Source of the DNA: Akkermansiaceae bacterium
Lineage (GTDB): Bacteria; Verrucomicrobiota; Verrucomicrobiia; Verrucomicrobiales; Akkermansiaceae
Assembly (NCBI GenBank): GCA_903908495.1
Contig: CAIVSK010000238.1
Span: 1-45,346, forward strand
Direction: 5' to 3'
DNA: 45,346 nt
Part shown: in pieces, positions 34,680 through 44,300 of the stretch
How positions within the stretch are numbered: position 1 is the first letter of the stretch
How the letters are laid out: each line of letters begins with the position of its first letter
Notes under the pieces: model-generated
What the model saw: only the letters and a program-made list of their open reading frames with translations
Databases searched by the model: none
What the model was told of the DNA's origin: nothing
Program-made: the position numbers and the translations under genes

Positions 34680-37600
34680 ATGAAACTGATGTCTGCAAAA
34701 TCCAGCAACACCTCCGCCGCCATTCTGGCCGGAATGCTGCTGATCCCGGCCGCCTCCCAGGCCGCGCAACTCGCCTACGAAGGCTTCAATTACGCCGCCG
34801 GATCGGGCAATCTCAACACCCTCAATGGCGGATCGGGCTGGGGGGGCACCTGGCAAACCGTCAACAACGGCAGCGCCGACGTGGTGGCTTCCAGCCTGGT
34901 GGCTGGAACCAGTGCGGCCACCGACTACGACGCCCGCTCGATTGGCAACAGTTGCAACCTGCCTAACCAGCGGCGCATCGGCCGCTACCTTGACACGTCT
35001 CTCGGCGGGCCATTCGGCTCCCGTGGATTCCGCGACAGCCTCGGGCGCATCGGTGCCGACGGCAAGACGATCTATATCAGCTTCATGCAGCAACCCAACG
35101 GCACGAGCAACTACTACGAGTTCGAATTCCACCGCGGCGACCTGGGCGACGGCGGCCGCATCGGTGGCATCGGCAACGACACCGGCACCAATAATGTGAA
35201 CCTGCGTGCTCCCAACGGCACCCATACGACCATCGGTGCGGGCAGCACCGCGGTGAATTTTTACGTGGTGCGCATCGATTTCAAGGCCGGCAATGACGAC
35301 GTCTACGTCTATCGCAATCCGACCACCACCACCGAACCCGGCAGCGCCACGCTGACCCGACTGGCCGCCGCAGACATGTCGTTTGATGGCATTTCCTTCG
35401 GTGCATTCAACAACGGCCGCACCGTGGCACACGACGAGGTGCGCCTCGGCGAGACGTGGGCGGATGTGACCGTGCCGCAAGTCGCGTTACCGGCCTTCAC
35501 CAGCCAACCGCGTTCATCCACCAGTTTTGTGGGCGGCAACGTCGTGCTGGCGGCGGAAGTCAGCGGCCAACCGCTACCCACCTACCAATGGTATCAGGGC
35601 ACCACCCTGCTGACCGGCAAAATCAGCGCCACGCTGGCCCTCAGCAACGTACAACCGGGGGATGCCGGCGATTATTTCCTGACCGCCACCAATTCCCAAG
35701 GCGCGGTGACGAGCAATGCGGCACATCTGACAGTGCAGCAATCCACGCCGGGTCTGCTGGCCTACGAAGGCTTCGACTATGATGCCGGCAGCGGCAAACT
35801 GACGGGCAAGACCGGCGGCCTCGGCTGGGGTGCCGCATGGGCCAACGTCAACGGCGGCGGTGGCAACGTGATCAGCGGCAGCCTCACCGCCAGCACCAAC
35901 GCCCCCAACGGCTACGATGCGCAGTCGCTCGGCAACAGCGCGTATTGCCCTAACAGCCAGCGCGACGGCCGGGTGGTCGACACCTCACTCGGCGGCCGCT
36001 TCGGCACCGCGGGTTACGTCGACGCCAACGGCAACATCGGGGCCGACGGCAAAACAGTCTATATCAGCTTCTTGCAACAACCCGACGGGACGAGCTACTT
36101 CTATGAGTTTGAGCTGCACCGTGGCAACCTCGGCGACCCCGGCCGCATCGGCGGCGTCGGCAACGACACTGGCAACCCAGTCGTCAACCTCCGCACCGGG
36201 GGCACCACCACCCTCATCGGCCCCGGCAGCACCGGGGTGAATCTCTATGTCGTGCGCATCGACTTCAAGGCGGGCAACGACGACGTTTATGTCTATCAAA
36301 ACCCCCTGTCCGCCACCGAACCCGCCACCCCCACGCTGAAGAAACTGGCGATCTCGGACATGTCGTTCAACGGTGTTTCGCTTGCAGCATACGTCAACGG
36401 CAGAACCGTCAAACACGACGAAATCCGCATCGGCCAATCCTGGTCGGACGTGGTGTTCGGCAGCAGCCGCCGCCAACTGGTGTGGACCGGAGATGGCAGC
36501 TCCAACACCTGGAATTTTGCCGCAGCCAATTGGAACGCCGGCGCAGGAGCCACCGCGTTTGTCGACGGCGACCCGGTGAACTTCGATGACAGCGGGTTAG
36601 ACAGCCCTGCGGTGAACATTCCCGCCAGCGTGGACACCGCCTCGCTCACCGCCACCAACGCCACCAAGAACTACACCCTCGGCGGTGCCGGCACCATCAA
36701 CTGCTCCGGCAGCCTGGCAAAATCCGGCGGTGGCACCTTCACCCTGACTGGCCCTTCGAACTTCAGCTCGGCTGCCGTGGTCAACGGCGGCACCCTCGCG
36801 CTCAACGGCAGCGCATTCGTCGGGGGCGGTCTCACCGCCAACGCCGGCACCACCACCTTGGGTGGCACCAATTCGCTCGTCGGCCTGATCTCCACCAGCG
36901 GCAGCGTCTCCCTAACGGGCCCGACGACCATCGCCGGGACCGGTGCATTCATCTGGATGGGCAACACCGACCCGCTGAATGCCGCGGCGGCTTCCACCGT
37001 CACGATCGAAGCGGGCGGCTCGTTGACCATGACTGCGGCTTTGGCTGATTCGTGGGTCATCGGGCGCGACGGCGGCAAGGGGGTACTGACCCAGAACGGC
37101 GGCACCGTGACCTACAACCCGACCAACCGCAACGAAGCCTACATCGGTGCCAGCATGTTCACCACGACGACAGCGGCGTACAACATGCATGGAGGCACGC
37201 TTGAAATGAGCGCCAAGAATCTCATTATCGCGTTGGGCCCGGTCACCACCTCCCTCAACCAAAGCGGCGGCACCATCAACCTTCGCCAGTTGGCTCTGGG
37301 TGCCAGCCTGTCGCAAGGTGCCGGCACCGGCAATTTTGAATTCACCGGAGGCGTGATGAACGTAGGTACCGGCGGCATCGTCAGCAGCAACGGCCACTAC
37401 GCCGTGAACCTGGGCGGCGGCACGCTCAGCGCGGCGGCCGATTGGGGGTCTCCGTTAGGGATGACCCTGACCGACACCAACGGCGCAGTGACCTTCGATA
37501 CCGCAGGTCACAAAATCACGCTGACCGGTGCCGTGGGCGGCAGCGGCGGGCTGGTCAAAACCGGTGCCGGCACCCTGGTGCTCAACGGCTTCAACAGCTT

Positions 37601-38453
37601 CAGCGGCCCGACCACGGTGAGTGGCGGCACCCTCGCCGGTGCCGGCAACAGCCTCTCCCCCACCCTCACGGTGGCGGCGGGAGCAAGCGTCGCCCCCGGC
37701 AACGGCGGCATCGGCACGTTCTATTGCGCCGCGGCCACCTTCGCGAGCGGTTCCACCCTCGCCCTGGAAATCAACAGCTCCAACGCCATGGCGGATGAAT
37801 TGGTCGCCGCCGCCGAAGTTGACATCACCGGCGCCAACGTGACATTCAACGAAATCGGCAGTGGCACCCTCGCCGGTGGCACCAAGCTGGTCATCCTCGA
37901 CTACACCGGCAGCACCCTCACCGGAAACTTCGCCGGCCACGCCGAAGGCGCATCCGTCACCGTCGGAACGAACACCTTCGTCCTCAGCTACGTCGATTCC
38001 TCGATGGTCACCCTCACCGCTGTGGATCCCTTCAGCGCGTGGGCCGCTGCCCACGGCTTGGACGGTTCCGCCGACAAGGACCCTGCATTTGGCGCCGACC
38101 CCGATCACGACGGCATCGCCAACGGCTTGGAATGGATCCTCGGTGGCAATCCACTCGCCCAGGACTCCGCCGCGCTCATCACCACCAGCGGCAGCGCCGC
38201 CAACGGCCTCACTCTGGCGTTCACCCGCGCCGAAGCATCGCTCGGCTCCGCCACCCTGACGGTGGAATGGACAACGAGTCTCGACGGGGTCTGGACTGAA
38301 GTGCCCGTCGAGCAAGCCGGCGGTTCCTATGCCGACAATGTCACCGTCACTGTGAACCAAGCCGCCACGCCTGACGCAGTCACGGTGCACATTCCCGCAT
38401 CCAACGCCGTCAACGGCGGCTTGTTCGCGCGTCTCCGCGCCAGCATGCCCTGA
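34680..38453 (+). CDS. Exported Ig/PATR-repeat protein with duplicated LAYEGF modules
   Basis: The start at ATG 34680 gives 1257 residues with a signal peptide (about 1-29, AAILAGMLLIPAASQA). In order come LAYEGF module B (31-264), an Ig-like domain (about 265-355; LPTYQWYQGTTLL and LSNVQPGDAGDYFLTATN) and LAYEGF module C (about 360-592). Next is a PATR solenoid opening with WTGDGSSNTWNFAAANW (about 600-1110), and finally the 142-residue DPDHDG...LEWILGGNP module ending FARLRASMP. No catalytic domain is recognised. It follows the GH32 gene by 225 bp and is nearly identical to it in the shared modules, so the pair probably acts on or binds the same glycan, or arose by module duplication. A strong terminator follows. 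Confidence 0.92.
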   Translation: MKLMSAKSSNTSAAILAGMLLIPAASQAAQLAYEGFNYAAGSGNLNTLNGGSGWGGTWQTVNNGSADVVASSLVAGTSAATDYDARSIGNSCNLPNQRRIGRYLDTSLGGPFGSRGFRDSLGRIGADGKTIYISFMQQPNGTSNYYEFEFHRGDLGDGGRIGGIGNDTGTNNVNLRAPNGTHTTIGAGSTAVNFYVVRIDFKAGNDDVYVYRNPTTTTEPGSATLTRLAAADMSFDGISFGAFNNGRTVAHDEVRLGETWADVTVPQVALPAFTSQPRSSTSFVGGNVVLAAEVSGQPLPTYQWYQGTTLLTGKISATLALSNVQPGDAGDYFLTATNSQGAVTSNAAHLTVQQSTPGLLAYEGFDYDAGSGKLTGKTGGLGWGAAWANVNGGGGNVISGSLTASTNAPNGYDAQSLGNSAYCPNSQRDGRVVDTSLGGRFGTAGYVDANGNIGADGKTVYISFLQQPDGTSYFYEFELHRGNLGDPGRIGGVGNDTGNPVVNLRTGGTTTLIGPGSTGVNLYVVRIDFKAGNDDVYVYQNPLSATEPATPTLKKLAISDMSFNGVSLAAYVNGRTVKHDEIRIGQSWSDVVFGSSRRQLVWTGDGSSNTWNFAAANWNAGAGATAFVDGDPVNFDDSGLDSPAVNIPASVDTASLTATNATKNYTLGGAGTINCSGSLAKSGGGTFTLTGPSNFSSAAVVNGGTLALNGSAFVGGGLTANAGTTTLGGTNSLVGLISTSGSVSLTGPTTIAGTGAFIWMGNTDPLNAAAASTVTIEAGGSLTMTAALADSWVIGRDGGKGVLTQNGGTVTYNPTNRNEAYIGASMFTTTTAAYNMHGGTLEMSAKNLIIALGPVTTSLNQSGGTINLRQLALGASLSQGAGTGNFEFTGGVMNVGTGGIVSSNGHYAVNLGGGTLSAAADWGSPLGMTLTDTNGAVTFDTAGHKITLTGAVGGSGGLVKTGAGTLVLNGFNSFSGPTTVSGGTLAGAGNSLSPTLTVAAGASVAPGNGGIGTFYCAAATFASGSTLALEINSSNAMADELVAAAEVDITGANVTFNEIGSGTLAGGTKLVILDYTGSTLTGNFAGHAEGASVTVGTNTFVLSYVDSSMVTLTAVDPFSAWAAAHGLDGSADKDPAFGADPDHDGIANGLEWILGGNPLAQDSAALITTSGSAANGLTLAFTRAEASLGSATLTVEWTTSLDGVWTEVPVEQAGGSYADNVTVTVNQAATPDAVTVHIPASNAVNGGLFARLRASMP
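34770..36455 (+). repeat. LAYEGF modules, copies B and C
   Basis: Copy B covers about 34770-35471 and copy C about 35757-36455, separated by the Ig-like domain. Copy B is closer to copy A of the GH32 gene than to copy C, for example in RNPTTTTEP and GAGSTAVNFYV, which suggests transfer between the two neighbouring genes after an older duplication. Confidence 0.8.
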
Positions 38454-38484
38454 TCCGCCAGTCCCGCAGGGATTGCAACCATCT

Positions 38485-38530
38485 GCCCGGGGTCCAGGTC
38501 GCAACGCGGCCGAAGACCCCGGGCTCTTTT
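38485..38530 (+). terminator. Rho-independent terminator
   Basis: GCCCGGGGTC (38485-38494) pairs perfectly with GACCCCGGGC (38515-38524) and is followed by TCTTTT. It lies 31 bp after the stop codon of the Ig/PATR gene and 6 bp before the end of the convergent permease gene. Confidence 0.85.
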
Positions 38531-38536
38531 ATGAGT

Positions 38537-39778
38537 TCACAACACGGGCGCTGCCTCAGCCCGTGCCGCGGGTGCCACCGCCCACTCTTCAATCAAGCGG
38601 TACGCCACGGCTAACAAGGTTGGCCCGAGAAACACTCCGACCAAGCCGAAGGCCATCGCGCCGCCGATCACGCCGCAAAAAACCAGTGCGAAGGGCATTT
38701 TGCTGCCCTGGCTGATCAAATACGGCCGCAGGAAATTATCCACCCCGCTGATTCCCAGCACCCCCCACAACAACATGAACACACCCCACCCCGGCGTGCC
38801 CTGACTGAATAACCACAGCGCCGCGGGAATCCAAATGATCGGCGGACCAAACGGAATGACCGCGAAAAAAAACGTCAGACAACCTAGCAAAATTGCCCCG
38901 GGCACCCCAGCCATGCCAAACCCGATTCCAGCCACCAATGCCTGAGCCAGCGCGGTACCCAGAATCCCGTTGATCACCCCCTTGACCGTCGCCCCCGCCA
39001 CATTCATCAAATGCCGGCCCCGCCCGCCGGTCAGGCGGTCCACCGCCACGCCCATGCGCTCCGCCAACGCATCCGCGTCGCGCAGCATGAAAAATGCCAG
39101 GAAGGCACTCGCCAGCACCTGGACCACGCCATTGCCCACCGCCAACCCCACCGAAATGAGCGACGTCCGCATCCAAGCGATCGACCTGCCTAACAAAAAA
39201 ACCACTTCCGGCGACTGCGGCTTGCCCGCCACCGTCCCCCGCGCCACGGCGGCAGGCGGCGCTGGCAGAGCGGCATCCACGACCACGCCGCTGCCGGAGT
39301 CCACCACGATTTTCGCGCGTGGCGGCGGGTCTTGCGAGGCCATTTCCAATTGGTCCATCCACAACTTGCGGCCGTTGGCGAATTGCTCCCAGTCACTGGC
39401 CAATTCCTTGCCAAACACCGGGGTCCGGCTCACCCAGGCCGGCGCTTCGTCCGGCATCGAAAGCAACCACTTGCGCGTCGCCTCGGTCAGAGCCTTGCCA
39501 TCCCCGGCCAGGCTGAAACCGATCCACACCACCGGCCCGGCCAGCAGCACCGTGAGGGTGAGGGTCACCAGACAGGCGGCCAAGGTCCGCGACCCGCGGA
39601 ACCACAGGGTGAAGCGCCGTTGCAACGGGTAAAGTGAAAACGCCAACACCATCGCCCACATCAGGGCCGACAAGAACGGCTGCAACACCACCACGCAGCC
39701 AACCAGCAGCAACATCAAGGCCACTCCGCCCAAGAGCGGCTCCAACTTGCGCCGTGTCTGCATGATTGGTTTTTCCAT
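38537..39778 (-). CDS. AI-2E family (PerM-like) membrane permease
   Basis: The 413-residue inner-membrane protein has the layout of the AI-2E/PerM family. Two to three N-terminal helices (LEPLLGGVALMLLLVGCVVV) are followed by a soluble region at about 100-190 and a C-terminal block of helices. Family segments visible are FFMLRDADALAERM, then GRHLMNVAGATVKGVINGIL, FFAVIPFGPPIIWIPAALWL and VDNFLRPYLISQGSKMP. The family name comes from an autoinducer-2 exporter, but many members are Na+/H+ antiporters or have no known substrate, so no specific function is claimed. The soluble loop contains an alanine- and proline-rich stretch. An ATG five codons downstream is an alternative start. It lies 86 bp downstream of the sulfatase gene and may be co-transcribed. 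Confidence 0.93.
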   Translation of the reverse strand: MEKPIMQTRRKLEPLLGGVALMLLLVGCVVVLQPFLSALMWAMVLAFSLYPLQRRFTLWFRGSRTLAACLVTLTLTVLLAGPVVWIGFSLAGDGKALTEATRKWLLSMPDEAPAWVSRTPVFGKELASDWEQFANGRKLWMDQLEMASQDPPPRAKIVVDSGSGVVVDAALPAPPAAVARGTVAGKPQSPEVVFLLGRSIAWMRTSLISVGLAVGNGVVQVLASAFLAFFMLRDADALAERMGVAVDRLTGGRGRHLMNVAGATVKGVINGILGTALAQALVAGIGFGMAGVPGAILLGCLTFFFAVIPFGPPIIWIPAALWLFSQGTPGWGVFMLLWGVLGISGVDNFLRPYLISQGSKMPFALVFCGVIGGAMAFGLVGVFLGPTLLAVAYRLIEEWAVAPAARAEAAPVL

Positions 39779-39864
39779 CCTCGCCGCCGATCCTAACCAG
39801 CACTTCGCGGCTCAGCCAGCACCAAACACGGAAATTTTCCCCGCCTGCAAAAATGATCGGGCGG

Positions 39865-41229
39865 CTACAGCCCGGGTGCCTTGGTCCTGGGGGGCTGCGC
39901 GGTGTCGCCAAACTGTTGTTGCTGTTGCTTCAGCAATTCCGTCAACTCGGCGAGCTTGGCGGCCTGCCCGGGTTGGCCGGCGAGGTTGGTGGTTTCCTGC
40001 GGGTCGGCATGCAGGTCGAAGAGCTGGGTTTGGTTCACCAGCGGGTAACGGATGAGTTTCCAGCGTTCATCGCGCACGGCACGTTGCACGTTCCGATAGG
40101 CAAACATCAAGTGGCTGCGGGCGGGCACGGCCGGGTCGTGCAAGGTGCCGCTGAACTCGATGCCCTCGCTGGTTTTGGGGGCTGGGACGTCACAGAGTTT
40201 GCCGAGGGTCGGCAGCACATCGAAGAGATAACACATCGCATTGCTCCGCTTGCCGGCCGGGATGCCCGGACCACTGATGATGAGCGGCACGCGCATCGAG
40301 TGCTCATAAAGGTTTTGTTTGCCGATAAGGCCATGACTGCCGCGCGCGACGCCGGAATCTGCGGCAAACACCACCAGGGTGTTGTTCGCATACGGCGAGG
40401 CCTCCAGCGCGTCAAGCACCCGCCCGATCTGGGCGTCAAGATAGGAGATATAGCGATAATAGTCAGCGATCATCTGGCGCACGGCTGCCGGCGGCCGCGG
40501 ATGCGGGAGCAATTCCTCGTCGCGCACCTTCATTTCTCCGTTGTCCCAGGGGTGTTGCGGCAGAAAATTGGCCGGCAGCGGGATGTCGGCCGCATCATAG
40601 CGGATGGGAAAATCCTCCGGCACGATGTGAGGGTCGTGCGGAGCGTCAAACGGCACATAACAGAAAAACGGACCGCCGGAGTGTCCCTGGAGGAAGCGGA
40701 TGGCCTCATCGGCAAACCCCGCACAGGCGTGCTGGGTGGCGATCCGCGGTTTCGTTAGCTTGCCGTCAATCACGTCGCACAACGGGGCCTGCAGCGGGTT
40801 GGTCATGCCGCCGACAAAGACACTGCGGGCGGTGGGAAAGATCCGCGCCAGCGAGGCTTCGCCATTGTGCCACTTACCGGTCATGAACGTGGCATAGCCG
40901 GCGCGGCCGAAGGCTTCGGGCCACGTCTCGCCACGTTGCAGTTTCTCGTCGATGCGGAACAATGAACGCCCGGAGAGCAACATCGCCCGCGACGGCACAC
41001 AGGTGGCCCCCTGCATCCCGCCCTGCATATAGGCGCGGTCGAAGGCAACACCTGCCCGCGCCAAGCGGTCGAGGTTGGGGGTCTTGATCACCGGATTGCC
41101 GAGCGCGGCGATGGTGTCGGCCCGCTGGTCATCGGCAAACAGAAAAAGAATGTTGGGCTTCGCGCTGGCGGCGGGGGCGGCGCTGGCGGCGGTCAGGCAC
41201 GCGGCAAGGAGGTGGCAAAGAAGTCTCAT
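39865..41229 (-). CDS. Secreted type I sulfatase
   Basis: The start at ATG 41229 gives 454 residues with a signal peptide (MRLLCHLLAACLTAASAAPA). The enzyme hydrolyses sulfate esters, most likely on polysaccharides. The metal-binding aspartates are in ILFLFADDQRADT (D33, D34). The formylglycine motif C77-V-P-S-R at 77-81 needs conversion by a sulfatase-maturating enzyme, which is not in this window. Other family segments are TFMTGKWHNGE, FFCYVPFDAPHDPH and LIGKQNLYEHSMRVPL. The second metal site reads FAADSG, where most relatives have D-H-G or D-N-G. Its upstream neighbour on the same strand is the PATR/Ig giant, 105 bp away. Sulfatase abundance is typical of Verrucomicrobiota that degrade sulfated glycans. 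Confidence 0.94.
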   Translation of the reverse strand: MRLLCHLLAACLTAASAAPAASAKPNILFLFADDQRADTIAALGNPVIKTPNLDRLARAGVAFDRAYMQGGMQGATCVPSRAMLLSGRSLFRIDEKLQRGETWPEAFGRAGYATFMTGKWHNGEASLARIFPTARSVFVGGMTNPLQAPLCDVIDGKLTKPRIATQHACAGFADEAIRFLQGHSGGPFFCYVPFDAPHDPHIVPEDFPIRYDAADIPLPANFLPQHPWDNGEMKVRDEELLPHPRPPAAVRQMIADYYRYISYLDAQIGRVLDALEASPYANNTLVVFAADSGVARGSHGLIGKQNLYEHSMRVPLIISGPGIPAGKRSNAMCYLFDVLPTLGKLCDVPAPKTSEGIEFSGTLHDPAVPARSHLMFAYRNVQRAVRDERWKLIRYPLVNQTQLFDLHADPQETTNLAGQPGQAAKLAELTELLKQQQQQFGDTAQPPRTKAPGL

Positions 41230-41334
41230 GGCTTGGGGAATAGCGGCTCGGCAGGCCCCGTCGTGGAACCCCTGCCCGCAAAATAGACTGCACAGCGGCA
41301 AACTCCATCAAAACATTCGATACCGGACCGCCGG

Positions 41335-44300
41335 TCACGGCATTACGACAACTTTCAGGCGGAAAAAGCGCTGTGGCGAGGCGGATGCAGCCACCTGATC
41401 GCGCACCACCAGTTGGGCGGCGGTCTCGGCTTCCACGGTCAGACCCGCCGCCGACCACGCGCCGGATGTTAGATCAGAGCACGCTTCCACGGTATAGAGC
41501 AAGTTGGTTGCCAGCGGGTTCTTGGGCAACGTCAGGCGCAGGTAGCGGGTTCCGGAAATGTCCTCGAAATCCAGCAGCAGCGGGCTTGCGTTCGGCAGTG
41601 TCGGTGCGGTGCCCAGCGCGTATTCCATCAGGTTGCTCAACCCGTCGCCGTCCGCGTCGCCCGCTGCGGGGTTGCTGCCCGGATTGGCATTGCCGAAATT
41701 CGCAATCTCCCAGCTGTCCAGGATTCCGTTGCCATTGGCATCCGGATTGACCACATGGATGGTGACATCATCGAAGGTTTTGACCTGGCCGTCGGCGGCG
41801 ATGAGACGCAATACATAGTCGCCGAGAGCGGCAAACGTGGCGGTGGTGCTTAGCACGGTGGCATCCCCGATGCTGACCGCCCCCGGGCCGCTTACCAGAC
41901 TCCAAGTGGTGGTGAAGGCGGCGGGCGGATTGGGCAGATTGTCGTCGCTGGCGCTGCCCCCCAGGGAGGCTGTGTTCGGCAGCATGATCGTGGCATCGCT
42001 CCCCGCGCCAACAACGACGCCGAGATTGCCCGACTGCGCGCTGAGGGTGACATTGGTGAAGGTGCCGGTGCCGGATCCGTTGCTTGAGTTGGTGCGTGCG
42101 GAGGACCAGCACAAGCCCGCGGAGACGGTGCCGGAAAATGTGCGGGTTCCGCCCTGGGTCCAGCTCAGCCCATCCGTGCCATAGTAACCGGTCAGTGAAT
42201 TGCCAACGCGCACCATACGCACCCACAGCGAGCTGTTATTGATAGTGGTGAAGTTGCTTGACGTACTGGCAGCGCCGCTGCTGGCGCGGGTGATCCAGGT
42301 GGGGGTGTAGGGTGGTCCGGTGGTGTTGAAGCCGATGTAGGCGGAAACCGCCCCGGCGGTGGTGGCATCCGCGCGGACGATGAGGCCCAGGCGCTCGGTT
42401 GTGGTTCCCGTGGTATTGATGTCTGGCCCCGAGACCTTGGTCTTGAGTTCAAAATCACCCGCAAACGACTGATAGAAAAACTGCAAGGCATCGGCGGCGC
42501 CGGTGGCCGAGATCCCGCCACTGCGCCCGGTCATGGAATAGGTGCCGCTGGTGATATTGGAGGTTGGAGTGCCGCTAACAGTGCCGACGTTGGCATAGGT
42601 CGGACTCCAAACGGCGGCCGCAGGCCCGACATTGACCGTCACATCCTTGGTCACATGGGTGATGCCATCGAAGGCATCCAACCGGAGGACATAGGTGCCT
42701 GTGGCCGGGAACGTCGCGGTGGTGTTGGCAGCGGTGGGACTTCCAAATGTAACAGCGCCTGTCCCGCTGACCTTGCCCCAGGAAAGCGTCTGGGGTGTGG
42801 GCAACCCGTTGGCGCTGACCGTCGTTTCCAGCACCAGTCCGACCCCGGAGGGAATGTTCACCGTCGCCGCAGTGGGGCTGACCAGCGTGATCACGGTGGG
42901 AGCCGGGTTTACTGTTAGAACTTGCGTCACATCGGTGGCGGCACTGAAACTGGCATTGCCGGTTTGCGAGGCGGTCAGGGTCGTGGCGCCGGCTGTGAGA
43001 ATCGTCACGCTGCTGCCGGACACGGTGGCGACGGCGGGGTTGGAACTGGCATATTCGGGCGCCAGCCCGGAACTGGCGGTAGCGGTTAGATCAAACGGGA
43101 TGTCGCCGTAGGTCTTGGCCGCGAGCGCGCTGAAGCTGATTGTCTGCGTTCCTTTGCCGATCACCAACGACTGCGCCACGTCGATGGCGGCAAAGAAATT
43201 GGAATTGCCCGGCTGGGACGCGGTGAGGGTTGTGGTGCCCATACCTACGAGGGTCACCGTCGTTCCCGAGACTGTGGCGACAGCGGTATTGGAACTGACA
43301 TAACTCACCGCCAGTCCGGAACTGGCAGTGGCACCAGGATCAAACGAAGCATCGGCCATGGTTTTAGTCGGCACGGCACCAAAGGTGATGGCCTGCGTGG
43401 CCTTGGCGACGGTGAGGGTTTGGGGAACATCGGGTGCCGCTAGAAAACTCGAGTTGCCCGCTTGGGACGCGGTCATGGTGGTGGTGCCCGCACCTACGAC
43501 GGTTACGGTGGATCCCGTGACCGTGGCGACGGCGGGATTGGAACTGGTATAGCTGACAACCAGGCCGGAACTGGCAGTGGCGGTTAGATCGAACGCCGCG
43601 GCCCCGCAGGCTTTGCCGGGCAGTGGGCCGAAGGTGATGGTTTGCGTGGCATCATAGGAGACCACGGAAACGCTGCCGTTGGTGGCCAGCAAAGACGTGT
43701 TCCAGAGAAGACCTGCCGGAAGCATGGGCAGGGTGAAGGTGGTGAACGCACCTGCGCGGGTGGTGGCCGAGAACAGCGTGAAGCTATCGCCCGCAGCAAG
43801 CGCATCGCCGCTTGCGGTGACATTGAGCGTGCCGCCCTGCGTCAGGGTGGTGACCCCCTGCACCTTGTCGTTGGTCAGGGTGGTGCCGGTCTTGTTCAAT
43901 TGCATCGCGGTGGTGCCCGTTAGAGCCAGGGTGTTGTTGACCGTCAGGGTGCCGATCCCATTCGTACCGGGGGAAAGCGTGCCGCTGTTAGCCACCGGAC
44001 CGTTGATGGTGCCTGCGCCTCCGAGGGTGCCGGTGGAATTCACGGTCACGGCGCTGCCCGCCACCAGCGAGCCATTCACCAGCAGGGTGCCATTGCTAAC
44101 AATAGTCGGGCCGGTGTAGGTGTTGGCAGCGCCCAGCTGCATGACGCCGCCGCCATTGAGCGTGATGCCTCCCGTGCTGGCCGTCAGAAGTTTACCGCTT
44201 ACATTCAAATCCACCGCCGCCGTGCCCCGGGTGACGTTAAAGCTGAGATTGTCACGGACAGTTAGATTGGCGCTGATGAGCGAGGAGGTCGTGGTGCCGG

